DNA of 64,000 nt from Mesostigma viride (Eukaryota; Streptophyta; Mesostigmatophyceae; Mesostigmatales; Mesostigmataceae): positions 4,777,228 through 4,841,227 of the forward strand of contig RPFO01000050.1 of NCBI GenBank assembly GCA_009746045.1, in the 5' to 3' direction. This document shows, one piece after another, positions 10,665-20,017 of the stretch (its first letter is position 1; each line of letters begins with the position of its first letter). The notes under the pieces were generated by a model. The model was not told the origin of the DNA. It searched no databases and worked only from the letters and a program-made list of their open reading frames with translations. The translations under genes and the position numbers were made by a program.

Positions 10665-11517
10665 TCATGGGAGTTGGGGTTGCGAAGAAGCACTGCCAAC
10701 ACTTGGAGCAGACGCGGCATTGCTAGGGCAGTTGCCGTGACCAAGAGAAGCAACGAACCCGCCCCGGGCCCGGGCCCGCTTCGGAGTACCCGTAGCCTCA
10801 CCGACAACGCTTCCACCAAGAGTTGCAGAGACCTTGCGTTTTGACGTGGGTGGCTCGTTGGGATGGTGTGCTCTTTGTTTACGTGGTTGTTTTCCCCGAC
10901 CACGGGGTGGAGGACCTAAAGGGTTTTCTACCAAGCGAGCAGCACTTCCATCCCCTCCCGGCTGACTCACCTGACTTGATGGCAGTCTCTTCTGCTGCCA
11001 GTATGACTTACAATGCCTGAGAAAATCCGAGCCACAACGACCCTCATGCGCCAAAGAAGCCCATGCCTTCATGTGAGCGAGAATGTCAGTATACGTAGGC
11101 TCCGTGCCTTGAGCGACATCCACGTTGACATCATCATCACGGCTGTTCTCAGGGTGTACAGTTACCATCTGTTGGAATTGTAGCTGGCTCTCAATAGTGT
11201 CCGGCTTGGGTTGCTTCCACCTATCGCACACCAATTGCATCGGCACCTGCTTGCACTGATGAAGATGCACCTCAACGGCTAAACAATGGCGGCATGGGAG
11301 GCCTACAAAGGTTGGAAATTGGCATGTGCACTCCAAAACATGGCCGTCCTCCCCGGTCGTAACCAAACGTTCCTTTGATTATTTTCCCGCCTTGTACAAC
11401 GGCGTGGTGGCCAGGTTCTTTCTTACGCCACGTTCAAAATCACCGTTCATAAACACTTTACGCGGCCGCCTTGGCATGGTATGGCCCATAGGCCGCCATC
11501 TTGACCCACGAGTATGA
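10665..11517 (-). pseudogene. Mutator-like (MULE) transposase, C-terminal part with SWIM zinc finger
   Basis: On the minus strand the frame reads LECTCQFPTFVGLPCRHCL, the CXC...CXH SWIM zinc finger found near the C-terminus of MuDR/FAR1-type transposases. It is followed by about 170 residues of basic, Pro/Ser-rich tail ending at a stop at 10665. Upstream in the same frame (11517-11370) similarity-like sequence continues through one in-frame TAA. The DDE catalytic domain is not seen, so this is a truncated and interrupted copy. A domesticated FAR1-like gene is less likely because of the stop and missing catalytic half. Confidence 0.75.
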
Positions 11518-11587
11518 GCCAGTAGGCTGCGCTTTCCGTTCGTTTCGTCCCTGATCACAATGTTTCCGGCTCATGCCGCCGCGTCTG

Positions 11588-11650
11588 CAAGCGTTACCCG
11601 TATTTATCAGCCCACACCGTTCCTTTCACAAGCGTTACCCGTATTTATCG
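11588..11650 (+). repeat. Short direct repeat, about 20 bp twice
   Basis: CAAGCGTTACCCGTATTTAT occurs at about 11588 and again at about 11631, with CCGTTCC/ACCG context between. Confidence 0.7.
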
Positions 11651-11738
11651 ACGCGTACCGTAGCCTCTCGTCATTGTCATCTGTCATCGGGTGCGCCCAG
11701 CACCGGGTGCGATTTCCAAAAACCCGGCCCGAGGGCCC

Positions 11739-11788
11739 TTCACGCCTTAGTTCGAGGTTTGGGGGGGGCAACCCAACTTAAGGCGTGA
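11739..11788. repeat. Perfect 11-bp inverted repeat around a G-rich loop
   Basis: TTCACGCCTTA and TAAGGCGTGAA flank about 28 bases including GGGGGGG. A weaker relative (AACCCAACTGAAGGCGT) lies near 11922-11938. It may be the terminal hairpin of an unrecognised repeat. Confidence 0.5.
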
Positions 11789-11789
11789 A

Positions 11790-13520
11790 TGACTCTAATT
11801 AATTATACTAATTTGAACTAAAGATAAAAAAAGTTAAAAAACATACTAATATGAACTACTTTGAACTTAGAACGCCGAAATCCTATTCGACTCTACTTGA
11901 GGCATTAACACAACTTAAGCCAACCCAACTGAAGGCGTCTGAAGGATGACCATGACGTGCGACCCCCCGCCGCCCTGCTGATCGGGACAACTGTATGGTG
12001 TTTTTTGATAGCTCTCGTCAAGGCCGATCAAACTGCCCTACATTAGCAAAAGCAAGTAAAGAATTCACCCCCACTGTCGTATTTCGGGTTGTAGCTTGGA
12101 TGCAAGTCATCAAACCGGCTGTACGGGTGTAGGCAGGTGAAGCCAGCACCGACAACAGAACACGGTCGGTGCTAGCCAAAGCCGCCTTACTTGGTGCGCT
12201 GCATAGGGCATGCGCGTTTTATGAGTAATCGTAAAAAGTGTATAGCGGTGGCTGGTTTGAGAGCTTGCCCTTGCCCGGCCACCTGCCTTCTGGCCTGTGG
12301 TGTCTCGGTTAGTATGCTTTTTGTTGGACGCTGCCCCATTGCCCGAAAACAATTCGATCCATTTGGCCTTATCAGTTTTGTTGGCCATTGGGTTCAAGTG
12401 TGACAAACACCTTTGACTGAACAGCTAGTCGTTTGCCGATACGTGTTCAGTGAGACAACTATCATATCAACAGAGAGTTGTTGCGGCTCAGTCCTCTACC
12501 GCCTCCTCTACCTAACCCGCGTCTTGCAGTACCTAAGTTAGTGAGGCCGTTTCTAACTACACCTTGGGCGAAAGATGGTCGTGACGAACCTGATCTCAAT
12601 GGGTTAACATATGTATGTTTATAATATGCCATAATTTAGCCATTCAAACCAAGACCCGTTTACCCCAGGATAATAAGGAAGGTAACACCTAAACTGCGGT
12701 GACCTAAATGTGCTATAATTCATAACACACGCCGAGTGCCAACACGAGGGGTAGGACGTGCATAAATGATCACTAACGGTCCAACATGCTCGGGCCGACA
12801 TGGCCGGCCCTCGCACACAGGATGCACGCTGGTCCACTACATCTACAAGAAGGATAAGGACCACTACGAAAGTACGCGGCGCGGCGCCAAATGCACCTAC
12901 TATGCACCGAAGTACAGTAGCATACAACAAGGTTCCAATCAACATTGTCCACCGGTACTAGCTACACGTAAACCTAGGAAAGCCAGTAGACTATTTCGGA
13001 ACGACTGAGGCAAAGGACCTAATTTACGTCCGTAACTACAGCAGATTGTTACGCGACGTAACAAGAGTGCCCATATTAAACTTGACAACAACTATCTGAC
13101 TATGCTGGACGCATGGCGGTCCAACGTTGTGAGGACTAGGGTAGTTGTCTGACTAGAGGAAAGACGCGAAGACCGCGGGAGCCGTGTTTGCCCATATGTA
13201 TTAAAAGGTATAATTACTTACATCAGAGTGAAGACACCCAATTAAATAAAACTACATGCTACACCACACAGACAGAAGCTGACCCCATGCAGTGTTTAGG
13301 GTCATGTAACGCGTGGCACATGCACTGTCAACATTGCTGATCTATCAGAGCGCGTAACAAGAAGTTACCTTACAATATGTGCGACAATTTGTTATATGGC
13401 TGCTGCAAAGGTGCTCACAAAGGTGCAATTCACTTTCTAGATGCGCCCTCAAAATCATGATCGAGTCGAGTTGCCTTGGTCTTAGCACACACATCTACCG
13501 ATTACGGCCAATTAATTATC
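11790..13520. other. No recognisable gene
   Basis: 1.7 kb of mixed-composition sequence with only short frames, none with family motifs or convincing splice-linked continuity. Confidence 0.4.
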
Positions 13521-13524
13521 ACGT

Positions 13525-14330
13525 AGACTGCGTCATTTGGGTACCAATAAAGGAACCTTTGACCCTTATTATACGGGAGGGAGGGCGCCACGTAGCGTCT
13601 CTCATCAATGCTCGTCAAGAAGCTCGAACTCCATCACCGCCCAAAACGAGGCCCTAGCCGCGCAGGTCCTGCAGATAGCGGCGCAGACGCGGCCACCATC
13701 GCTGCCCAGCCCGCACCCGGCAGGCGGATGGCGGCATCCCGGCCGCCGCACTCCTACGTGGATCTACAGTACTGCGGCCAGCGACCACCTCGACCACGGA
13801 CGCCATCGCCGCGAAGCTGCAGGAGATGGATGCGGGAAGCCCACCGCTGCATGCATGAGCAGAAGAACGCGAGGACACCGACCGCGCCCGCCACCAATGC
13901 AGAGTGGTGCAGCTGCGTCGCTTCACCCAGCTGACAGCTAGGGGAGACAACGACCTCTCTTGAGGCCGAGCTCAAGAGCAAGCTCCCTACCCAACTGGAC
14001 CTCGTTGGTGAACTACAGCTGCGTGGGCACCGGCTTCCCCACTCATGGGACAAGGCGACACCCCCACCAGTCATGGAGAAAAATGTAGCGGCTTTTCCTC
14101 TCTCGCCGCAATAAGTTGCACGACCTCCCCTTGACGCTGAGTGACGACCTGACGCCTGCTAAGCTTTGCAGCAGCAGCAACGCGACCTGTGGCCGGAGTA
14201 TACCTCGCCACAAGCAAGACCACAAGATTGACAAGAAGCCCAAGGTGTTCTAGTAGAGGGGAGGGGACCTGCATGATAGTCAACAACCAGCTGTGGACAC
14301 CCCCTACGGGCTAGACTAGCCATATTGTAG
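13525..14330 (+). pseudogene. LINE ORF1 remnant with 5' UTR piece
   Basis: About 13525-13565 (GCGTCATTTGGGTACCAATAA..GGAACCTTTGACCC) matches the LINE 5' region at 62355-62395. It is followed by pieces in several frames that parallel the better ORF1 copy at 16860-17711. These include the Ala/Gln-rich coiled-coil section (ITAQNEALAAQVLQIAAQT) and the C-terminal block around CGCGACCTGTGGCCGGAGTA (about 14180). It is multiply frameshifted. Confidence 0.7.
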
Positions 14331-14880
14331 TCGCATGCACCCATGCATGTCTGGACTCCGCGCCTGCATGCATGATAGACAGGGAGAAATGGGCTGCCGT
14401 CTGCGATAAGCACCTTCCTGAGAGGCATGCTCCTGTTTTATCCCCCCGCCCCCCGCGGTCCAATGATTGCTAGAATGCAGGGTAGAAGTCCGCTGGTGGA
14501 GGTTATTGCCCCTGAGGATAGCTGCTACTACACTACCGCCGGCCTCGTCTGCCATTACAGTAGAGGACAGCTCAGATGAGGATTATATCCCGGCCCTCTA
14601 GTGACTATGTTGATATGCATGGTTGGGGCATTCGATGCAGATGATATTCAGAGTAATTTCGTGCAATCATTTTCTAATGAGATCAGCATTAAGTACTCCA
14701 TGGCGTGCCCATGCGCATGACACGCAAGTACTTACTTAGTACTTATGATGTCTGGGTACATGATGCAGCTAATAGGACCTGCATGACTCCTAGCCATCGT
14801 GCCACGCCAATGCAGGGTAGAACATAGCCATGCATGCTTATTATTAGCCTAGCCAGAAGCCAAAATATATCCGCCAGCCT
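14330..14880. other. Non-coding, degraded repeat sequence
   Basis: No gene seen. Many CATGCATG and CTAGCC motifs resemble the repeat bodies at 17720-17790 and 18400-18480. Confidence 0.4.
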
Positions 14881-14934
14881 AGCTAAGTGCCTCGCCTAGC
14901 ACTGCCTGTTTGCTCACGTCAACAGTAATGCAGT

Positions 14935-15113
14935 GCTCACACAGGTTATGTTGCACCCACAGGGGATGCCGGATCGTTTCGACTGGTCGAATTGTGCACC
15001 CTGTGGCATGCCTGAGGCATGAGGGAAGGGGAGGGTCTCTGCCCCCTGCCCACTGTGCACACTCAGGGTTAAAAGCACTCTGGTGCTCCGTGACTCCCCA
15101 ACGGGAGTACGTG
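14935..15113 (+). repeat. Short 3'-hairpin repeat feeding a CATT microsatellite
   Basis: GGTCTCTGCCCCCTGCCCAC..GTGCACACTCAGGGTTAAAAGCACTC ends in the hairpin GGTGCTCCGTGACTCCCC/AACGGGAGTAC, and the CATT array starts three bases later. Close relatives: 18760-18872 (+), 36618-36745 (-), 61480-61645 (+). Confidence 0.85.
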
Positions 15114-15812
15114 TTCATTCATTCATTCATTCATTCATTCATTCATTCATTCATTCATTCATTCATTCATTCATTCATTCATTCATTCATTCATTCATTC
15201 ATTCATTCATTCATTCATTCATTCATTCATTCATTCATTCATTCATTCATTCATTCATTCATTCATTCATTCATTCATTCATTCATTCATTCATTCATTC
15301 ATTCATTCATTCATTCATTCATTCATTCATTCATTCATTCATTCATTCATTCATTCATTCATTCATTCATTCATTCATTCATTCATTCATTCATTCATTC
15401 ATTCATTCATTCATTCATTCATTCATTCATTCATTCATTCATTCATTCATTCATTCATTCATTCATTCATTCATTCATTCATTCATTCATTCATTCATTC
15501 ATTCATTCATTCATTCATTCATTCATTCATTCATTCATTCATTCATTCATTCATTCATTCATTCATTCATTCATTCATTCATTCATTCATTCATTCATTC
15601 ATTCATTCATTCATTCATTCATTCATTCATTCATTCATTCATTCATTCATTCATTCATTCATTCATTCATTCATTCATTCATTCATTCATTCATTCATTC
15701 ATTCATTCATTCATTCATTCATTCATTCATTCATTCATTCATTCATTCATTCATTCATTCATTCATTCATTCATTCATTCATTCATTCATTCATTCATTC
15801 ATTCATTCATTC
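15114..15812. repeat. Perfect (CATT)n microsatellite, 699 bp
   Basis: About 175 units without an interruption visible to me. It begins at the end of a 3'-hairpin repeat and ends in TCTCTCACTG of a LINE 5'-region copy. The open frames reading Phe-Ile-His-Ser are artefacts. Confidence 0.98.
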
Positions 15813-16100
15813 TCTCACTGCACTAATTAAATGGGCAGGCCACAGAGCGCTCTCTCCACATCATCAAACTAAGAATTAAATTATATTATAAGATGACTCC
15901 GTAACTTGGGAGATCCTGTAGCACGTATTCCATTGCTGCATGGTGGGCATCATGGTGCGCATGGGCGTAACTGCGGGTGCAATACAACAAGAAGAAGGCT
16001 GTCGCATATAGCAGATGCTGTAAAGGTGAGGTGCATGGGCTCAAGACATAGCCTAACGCGCAAGCCGATGACCACAATGAGCCATGCATGGCTGATATGC
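15813..16100 (+). repeat. LINE 5'-region copy interrupted by an inverted LINE 3' tail
   Basis: GGGCAGGCCACAGAGCGCTCTCTCCAC and GGGTGCAATACAA..GGGCTCAAGAC..GCGCAAGC.GATGACCAC match 62451-62625. Between them, 15860-15930 carries a 3' tail in inverse orientation (AATTAAATTATATTATAAGAT..CTCCGTAACTTGGGAG). This is one repeat nested in another. Confidence 0.75.
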
Positions 16101-16860
16101 CGCGGGTATTTGTCGCGCTCGGGATTAAAATGGCTGACGGCGGAGCTCAGATCTTTTGCATCTGAGCCCAAAATTCCGAGGACTGAGTCAGATTACTTGC
16201 ATTCGATGCGCCTTTTTAAGACACACTTGCCAGTATAATCGGTTACGGCTGAAACTTAGTATCGAAAAAGTTACGCACGTGACAAGCAGCTATGACGACT
16301 CCGAAAGCAAAACGAGCTTTGGAAAAGGAGCTTTCCGGCTCCCAGCCCAACCCACTCCGGCCATCGTCATTGCGCCCAGCCGCCTGAGCCCGCAAACCCA
16401 TCGCCAGCAAACCCATGGCCACTGAAGCGCCTCGCTGAGAGCCCAAGAAAACCTGCTACGACAAACACAAATGGCGACAGTACCTAGACTACGCAAGCTT
16501 TTCTTTCAGCGGCTCGGTGGCTGAAACTGACCAACGCAGAATGCGCCGAGATAGTCCAGCTCTTAGCACTGGAACGCAAGCTACGTGATCCCGTTGGGCC
16601 CATGCATCCCTGCCGACAACCTAGAGTAGTTCCTCGCCCTGCCAGAACTCACCCATCGCCTCGCTTAATCCTTTTCAGCTTCTTCCAGCTAACTGAATGC
16701 GACCTCGTCGCTAACTGAGCTCCGCAACCCAGGCCCGGCCTGCGCAGCGCGCCCGGTGCCCAGCCACATCCGCTCCCTCCCTCTGCAAGGATGACGTCCG
16801 AGCAGAGCCGGAGGAGCATGCACGTGACCTGGCCGTTGGCCGAGAAGCTGACCTCCGACG
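16100..16860. other. LINE-associated sequence, coding in part
   Basis: It lies between the 5'-region copy and the ORF1 coiled coil. Several frame-broken pieces look protein-like, but I cannot assign them beyond probable ORF1 N-terminal remains. Confidence 0.35.
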
Positions 16861-17711
16861 CTGAACACGACACTCAACACGGTGGAGGCCCGGGTCTCCA
16901 ATGTGGAAGCCAAGGTCGCCCACAAGCTCCAACCTCAGCTCACGGCGCTGCAGTCTGACCGCGCTGGCTCAGGCATCTGAGGCGCATGCTGCACTTGTCT
17001 CTCGCCTAAATCAGGTGGAGGGCAAGTGCGGCCTGCTCGTTAATAAGCTAGAATCCATCACCGCCCAAACTGACGCCCTGGCCGCGCAGGTCCCGGCGAT
17101 TGCAGCGCAGACGGCCACCGTCGCAGCCCAGCCCACCCGGCCGGCTGATGATAGCCTCTCGCCGCACTCGGCTAACGCGGACCTGCTGCGGTCAGCGACC
17201 GCCTCGACCACAGACGCCATCGCTACGACACTCCAGGAGCTGAGTTGAGGACCTTCGCCAGGCAAAACAACGGGAGGCCACCGACCGCGCTGGCCGCGAA
17301 TGCCGAGTGGTGCTGCGTCGCTTCCCCCAGAAGCCAGGTGAGACGTCAACCACCCTAAGTTGCCGACGAGCTCAAGGACCAGCTTCTTACCCTCATGGGC
17401 CTGGTATGTGAGGCAGAACTGCGCGGGTGCCACCGCCTTCCCCACTCACGGGACAAGGCGGCTCGCCCCCCAGTCCTGCTCACCTAATCCCCTACCCTGA
17501 GGACAAGCAGCGGTTCCTCTCTCGTCGCAAGAGGTTGCACGACCTCACCTGGACGCTGGACGACCACCTGACCCCCGCTCAGCAGCAGCAGCGACGCGAC
17601 CTGTGGCCTGAATACCTCCGCCATAAGCAGGACCCTCAGAAGCCCAAGGTGTACTGGAGGGGCGGGGACCTGATGATCAACCACAAGATGTGGACGCCCC
17701 CTGCAGGCTAG
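16860..17711 (+). pseudogene. LINE ORF1 (L1-like) remnant, best copy in the window
   Basis: A heptad-like coiled coil (VEARVSNVEAKV; ALVSRLNQVEGKCG; LVNKLESITAQT) at about 16890-17130 is followed by the ORF1 C-terminal block at 17490-17711: FLSRRKRLHDLTWTLDDHLT, RRDLWPEYLRHK, PKVYWRGGDLMI and a stop after WTPPAG. The order coiled coil then basic C-terminal domain matches L1-type ORF1 RNA-binding proteins. At least one frame change occurs between 17245 and 17427. The same C-terminal block recurs at 19020-19260, 60376-60700 and 62745-62870, all on the minus strand. Confidence 0.75.
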
Positions 17712-17790
17712 AATAGCCCTAGCTTGTAATCATTGGTAGTGACTCACTGCCGGCATGGCAGCCATGCCTAGAATGTTTGCCTAGCCGTGC

Positions 17791-18381
17791 TGTCACGTCC
17801 GTGATCATTTACGTCCGTGCACTCAAGAAGTTACGCGGTTGCCGTAATCGGAATCGTTACCGACGTTTGGTTGGTTCCGATTCAGTAGGCCGCAGGCTTT
17901 GTTCCTTGGGCCGGTGTGGAGCGCCGCGCCGGAAAGGCCTGAATTTCTAGAGTGACAGTCTTAGGTGACCTGACTTAGGTTCAGGCGCAAGACTTTGGGG
18001 CGCAAAGCCTTGGTGGCTTGCGCAATATTCCGGTGCGTGACATTTGGCAGTTATGAATCTTTTGTATTGTCCAGACGGAATGATGTTCAGTCCATCTGAC
18101 AAAGCTAGATACGCAGATCGTAGTGTGCGGTGTGCTGGCTCGCACGTGGTTGTCGAACAGACTTGCTCTGCATTTTGCTGGCAGTCTAACTGCACGTCAG
18201 GCGGCTTGCTGGCAAATGCGACAGCGCATGGATGCCGGGATTTTTGGAGGTATTTAGGAGCAGCGCAGCGGCCATGGTGGTCGTTGTTCGTAATATAGTG
18301 GATCACACACAAGAGTACTCTATTGCTATGGATATGCCTTCCAAGTGATAGGCTAGGATATAATGGCACGCAAACGCGACA
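17791..18381 (+). repeat. Solo LTR, 591 bp, with 4-bp target duplication
   Basis: It starts TGTCACGTCC and ends ACGCGACA (TG...CA). The four bases before (17787-17790) and after (18382-18385) are both GTGC, a target-site duplication. No retroelement genes adjoin it, so it is a recombined solo LTR. A diverged relative is at the start of the window. Confidence 0.8.
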
Positions 18382-18532
18382 GTGCCACCATACCTAGTCA
18401 CGTGCACCGCTAACGCACGGTACACAACCAGCCATAGCCTTAGCTTAGCCCTAGCTTGTACAGCCATGCTACGTCCTGGCTATGATCAGCTTACTTGCCC
18501 ACGCTCCTTGTTATGATATGCTCACATGGGTC

Positions 18533-18720
18533 TTATTAAAATTAAATTATTTATAACATGCCTCCGTTGGGAGATCATGTAGCACATATTCCATGATGGG
18601 TGGGTGGAGTGGAGGAAGCCGCGTAATCGAACTAACCTAACTCTAAGCTATCTAGTCTAGAAAAGCCTAACTACACTACTAATCAAAACGCCTCCTCCTC
18701 TTGGGGGGAGGGGGCTTATT
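18533..18720 (-). mobile_element. 5'-truncated LINE copy (about 180 bp) nested in another repeat
   Basis: On the minus strand it encodes only the last ORF2 residues (PPPPKRRRRFD, stop near 18680), then the 3' UTR with GATTACGCGGCTTCC and the terminal hairpin CTCCCAACGGAG, then a TTATAAATAATTTAA tail. It is flanked by CTTATT on both sides. The same host repeat occurs without the insertion at 61376-61480, an empty paralogous site. Confidence 0.85.
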
Positions 18721-18739
18721 GCACGCACAGAACTTGCCG

Positions 18740-18875
18740 GATCGTCTATCGTGTCTGATTGCTGCTGGCATGAAGGAGAAAGGGGGTCTCTGCCCTTTCT
18801 TCCTGTTGTGCACATACAGGGATAAAAAGCACTCCGATGCTCCGTGACTCCCCAACGGGAGCACGAGTTTAACTA
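18740..18875 (+). repeat. Short 3'-hairpin repeat copy
   Basis: GGTCTCTGCCC..TGTTGTGCACATACAGGGATAAAAAGCACTC ends in GGTGCTCCGTGACTCCCC-like hairpin and ACGAGTTTAA. It is nearly identical to 61490-61650 and the inverse of 36618-36745. Upstream, CATGCTACGTCCTGGCTATG (18466) belongs to the same repeat. Confidence 0.85.
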
Positions 18876-19019
18876 ATGCCGGCCATCACATGCATACTTG
18901 CCAATTAAAACAGCTAGCTAAGTTTAACTACGATGATGAGCTAAGGTTATGCCAAGACGTGCGAGAATTTCTAAGCTATATCCCATAGCCCCCATGTACA
19001 AGGACAACCAGTTTTAATG

Positions 19020-19260
19020 CTCTATCCCAGGGGAGCCCGGGGGGCCATCACAATTTGTTGTTGATGTCCATAGAGGTCTGCACCCCGCCCATACATGTGG
19101 GACTTCTCGGGCCGGGCTGGTCTTGTGGTGGATGTAGTCGGGTTACTGGTCGGGTTGCTGCTGCTGGGCCGGCATCAGGTCATCGTCAAGCGACCAGGGG
19201 GAGTTTGCCAGCTAGCTTCTTGCAGCGAGAGAGGAATATCGGGCTCGGGCTGCGCCTAGT
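19020..19260 (-). pseudogene. LINE ORF1 C-terminal fragment
   Basis: The minus strand contains a degenerate version of the DLWPEY..K..PKVYWRGGDL block, around AGAAGTCCCACATGTATGGG. Its end, near CCCCCGGGCTCCCCTGGGAT at 19023-19045, matches the copy at 62745-62780. Confidence 0.6.
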
Positions 19261-20010
19261 ATGTCGCACAGTAGGAGCACTGGTGGCGGTTCAGCCTTGT
19301 CCCGTCAATGGGGCAGGCGGTGGGCCCCCTGCAGTGTCGTTCCTTACCAAATGAATGCTACTCATAATATTACACACCAAGTCAAGCTGCAAGACATGGG
19401 CTCTGGAACATGACAAGTGATAATGAGAACAGTAATGCATCTCTGATGAGATAAGTGCAAAAAGCAGCTAATGTATAATAAAAAGTTTCCGTAAATTTTG
19501 CCGCAAGCACAACTGCCCATTATAGCTCTAGCCCAGATTTGGCATAGGACCTCTGGTATCCTTCTCGCATCTTTATGGAAATCCAGATCTGAAGGCGGCC
19601 GATAACCCAAGCCACAAAAGCGTTTTAACGAGAGCGAGCGAGAGCGAGCGAGCGAGAGAGAGAGGTGCCTGTACATTGAAACTGTGCTGATGCACTATTA
19701 CAACAAGAGCTTAAGTGCCTTTTAACTTTGAACATTACAAGCTGGCTGTTTACAATAGATTGTATCAATCGTACGCACCAGCTATGCTCAGTGACTAACT
19801 CGCCACCCATCAATCTCGCCGAGCACCTCCAACATCTACATGATTCAGTAACATAGATAGAGGAAAGGCAGCCGCGAGTTTCCTCTCTTCCGAGTCTCGC
19901 GATGTCGGGTCGACGTCGGTTGCTCTTTGTGTAAGTCTCCAGCACCGCCTGTATGACGAGAACTGGACTAGCTTGTATGATGACCAGATTTGGTGGTGGA
20001 TTGCTCATGA
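19261..20010. other. No recognisable gene; region downstream of the LRR gene
   Basis: A GAGCGAGCGAGAGA simple repeat lies at 19630-19660. The remainder shows no family motif. Confidence 0.4.
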
Positions 20011-20017
20011 CGCAGGG

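Noticed and set aside
14910-15830. 306-aa open frame of Phe-Ile-His-Ser repeats
   Set aside because: It is the translation of the CATT microsatellite; no conserved domain and no codon bias of a gene.
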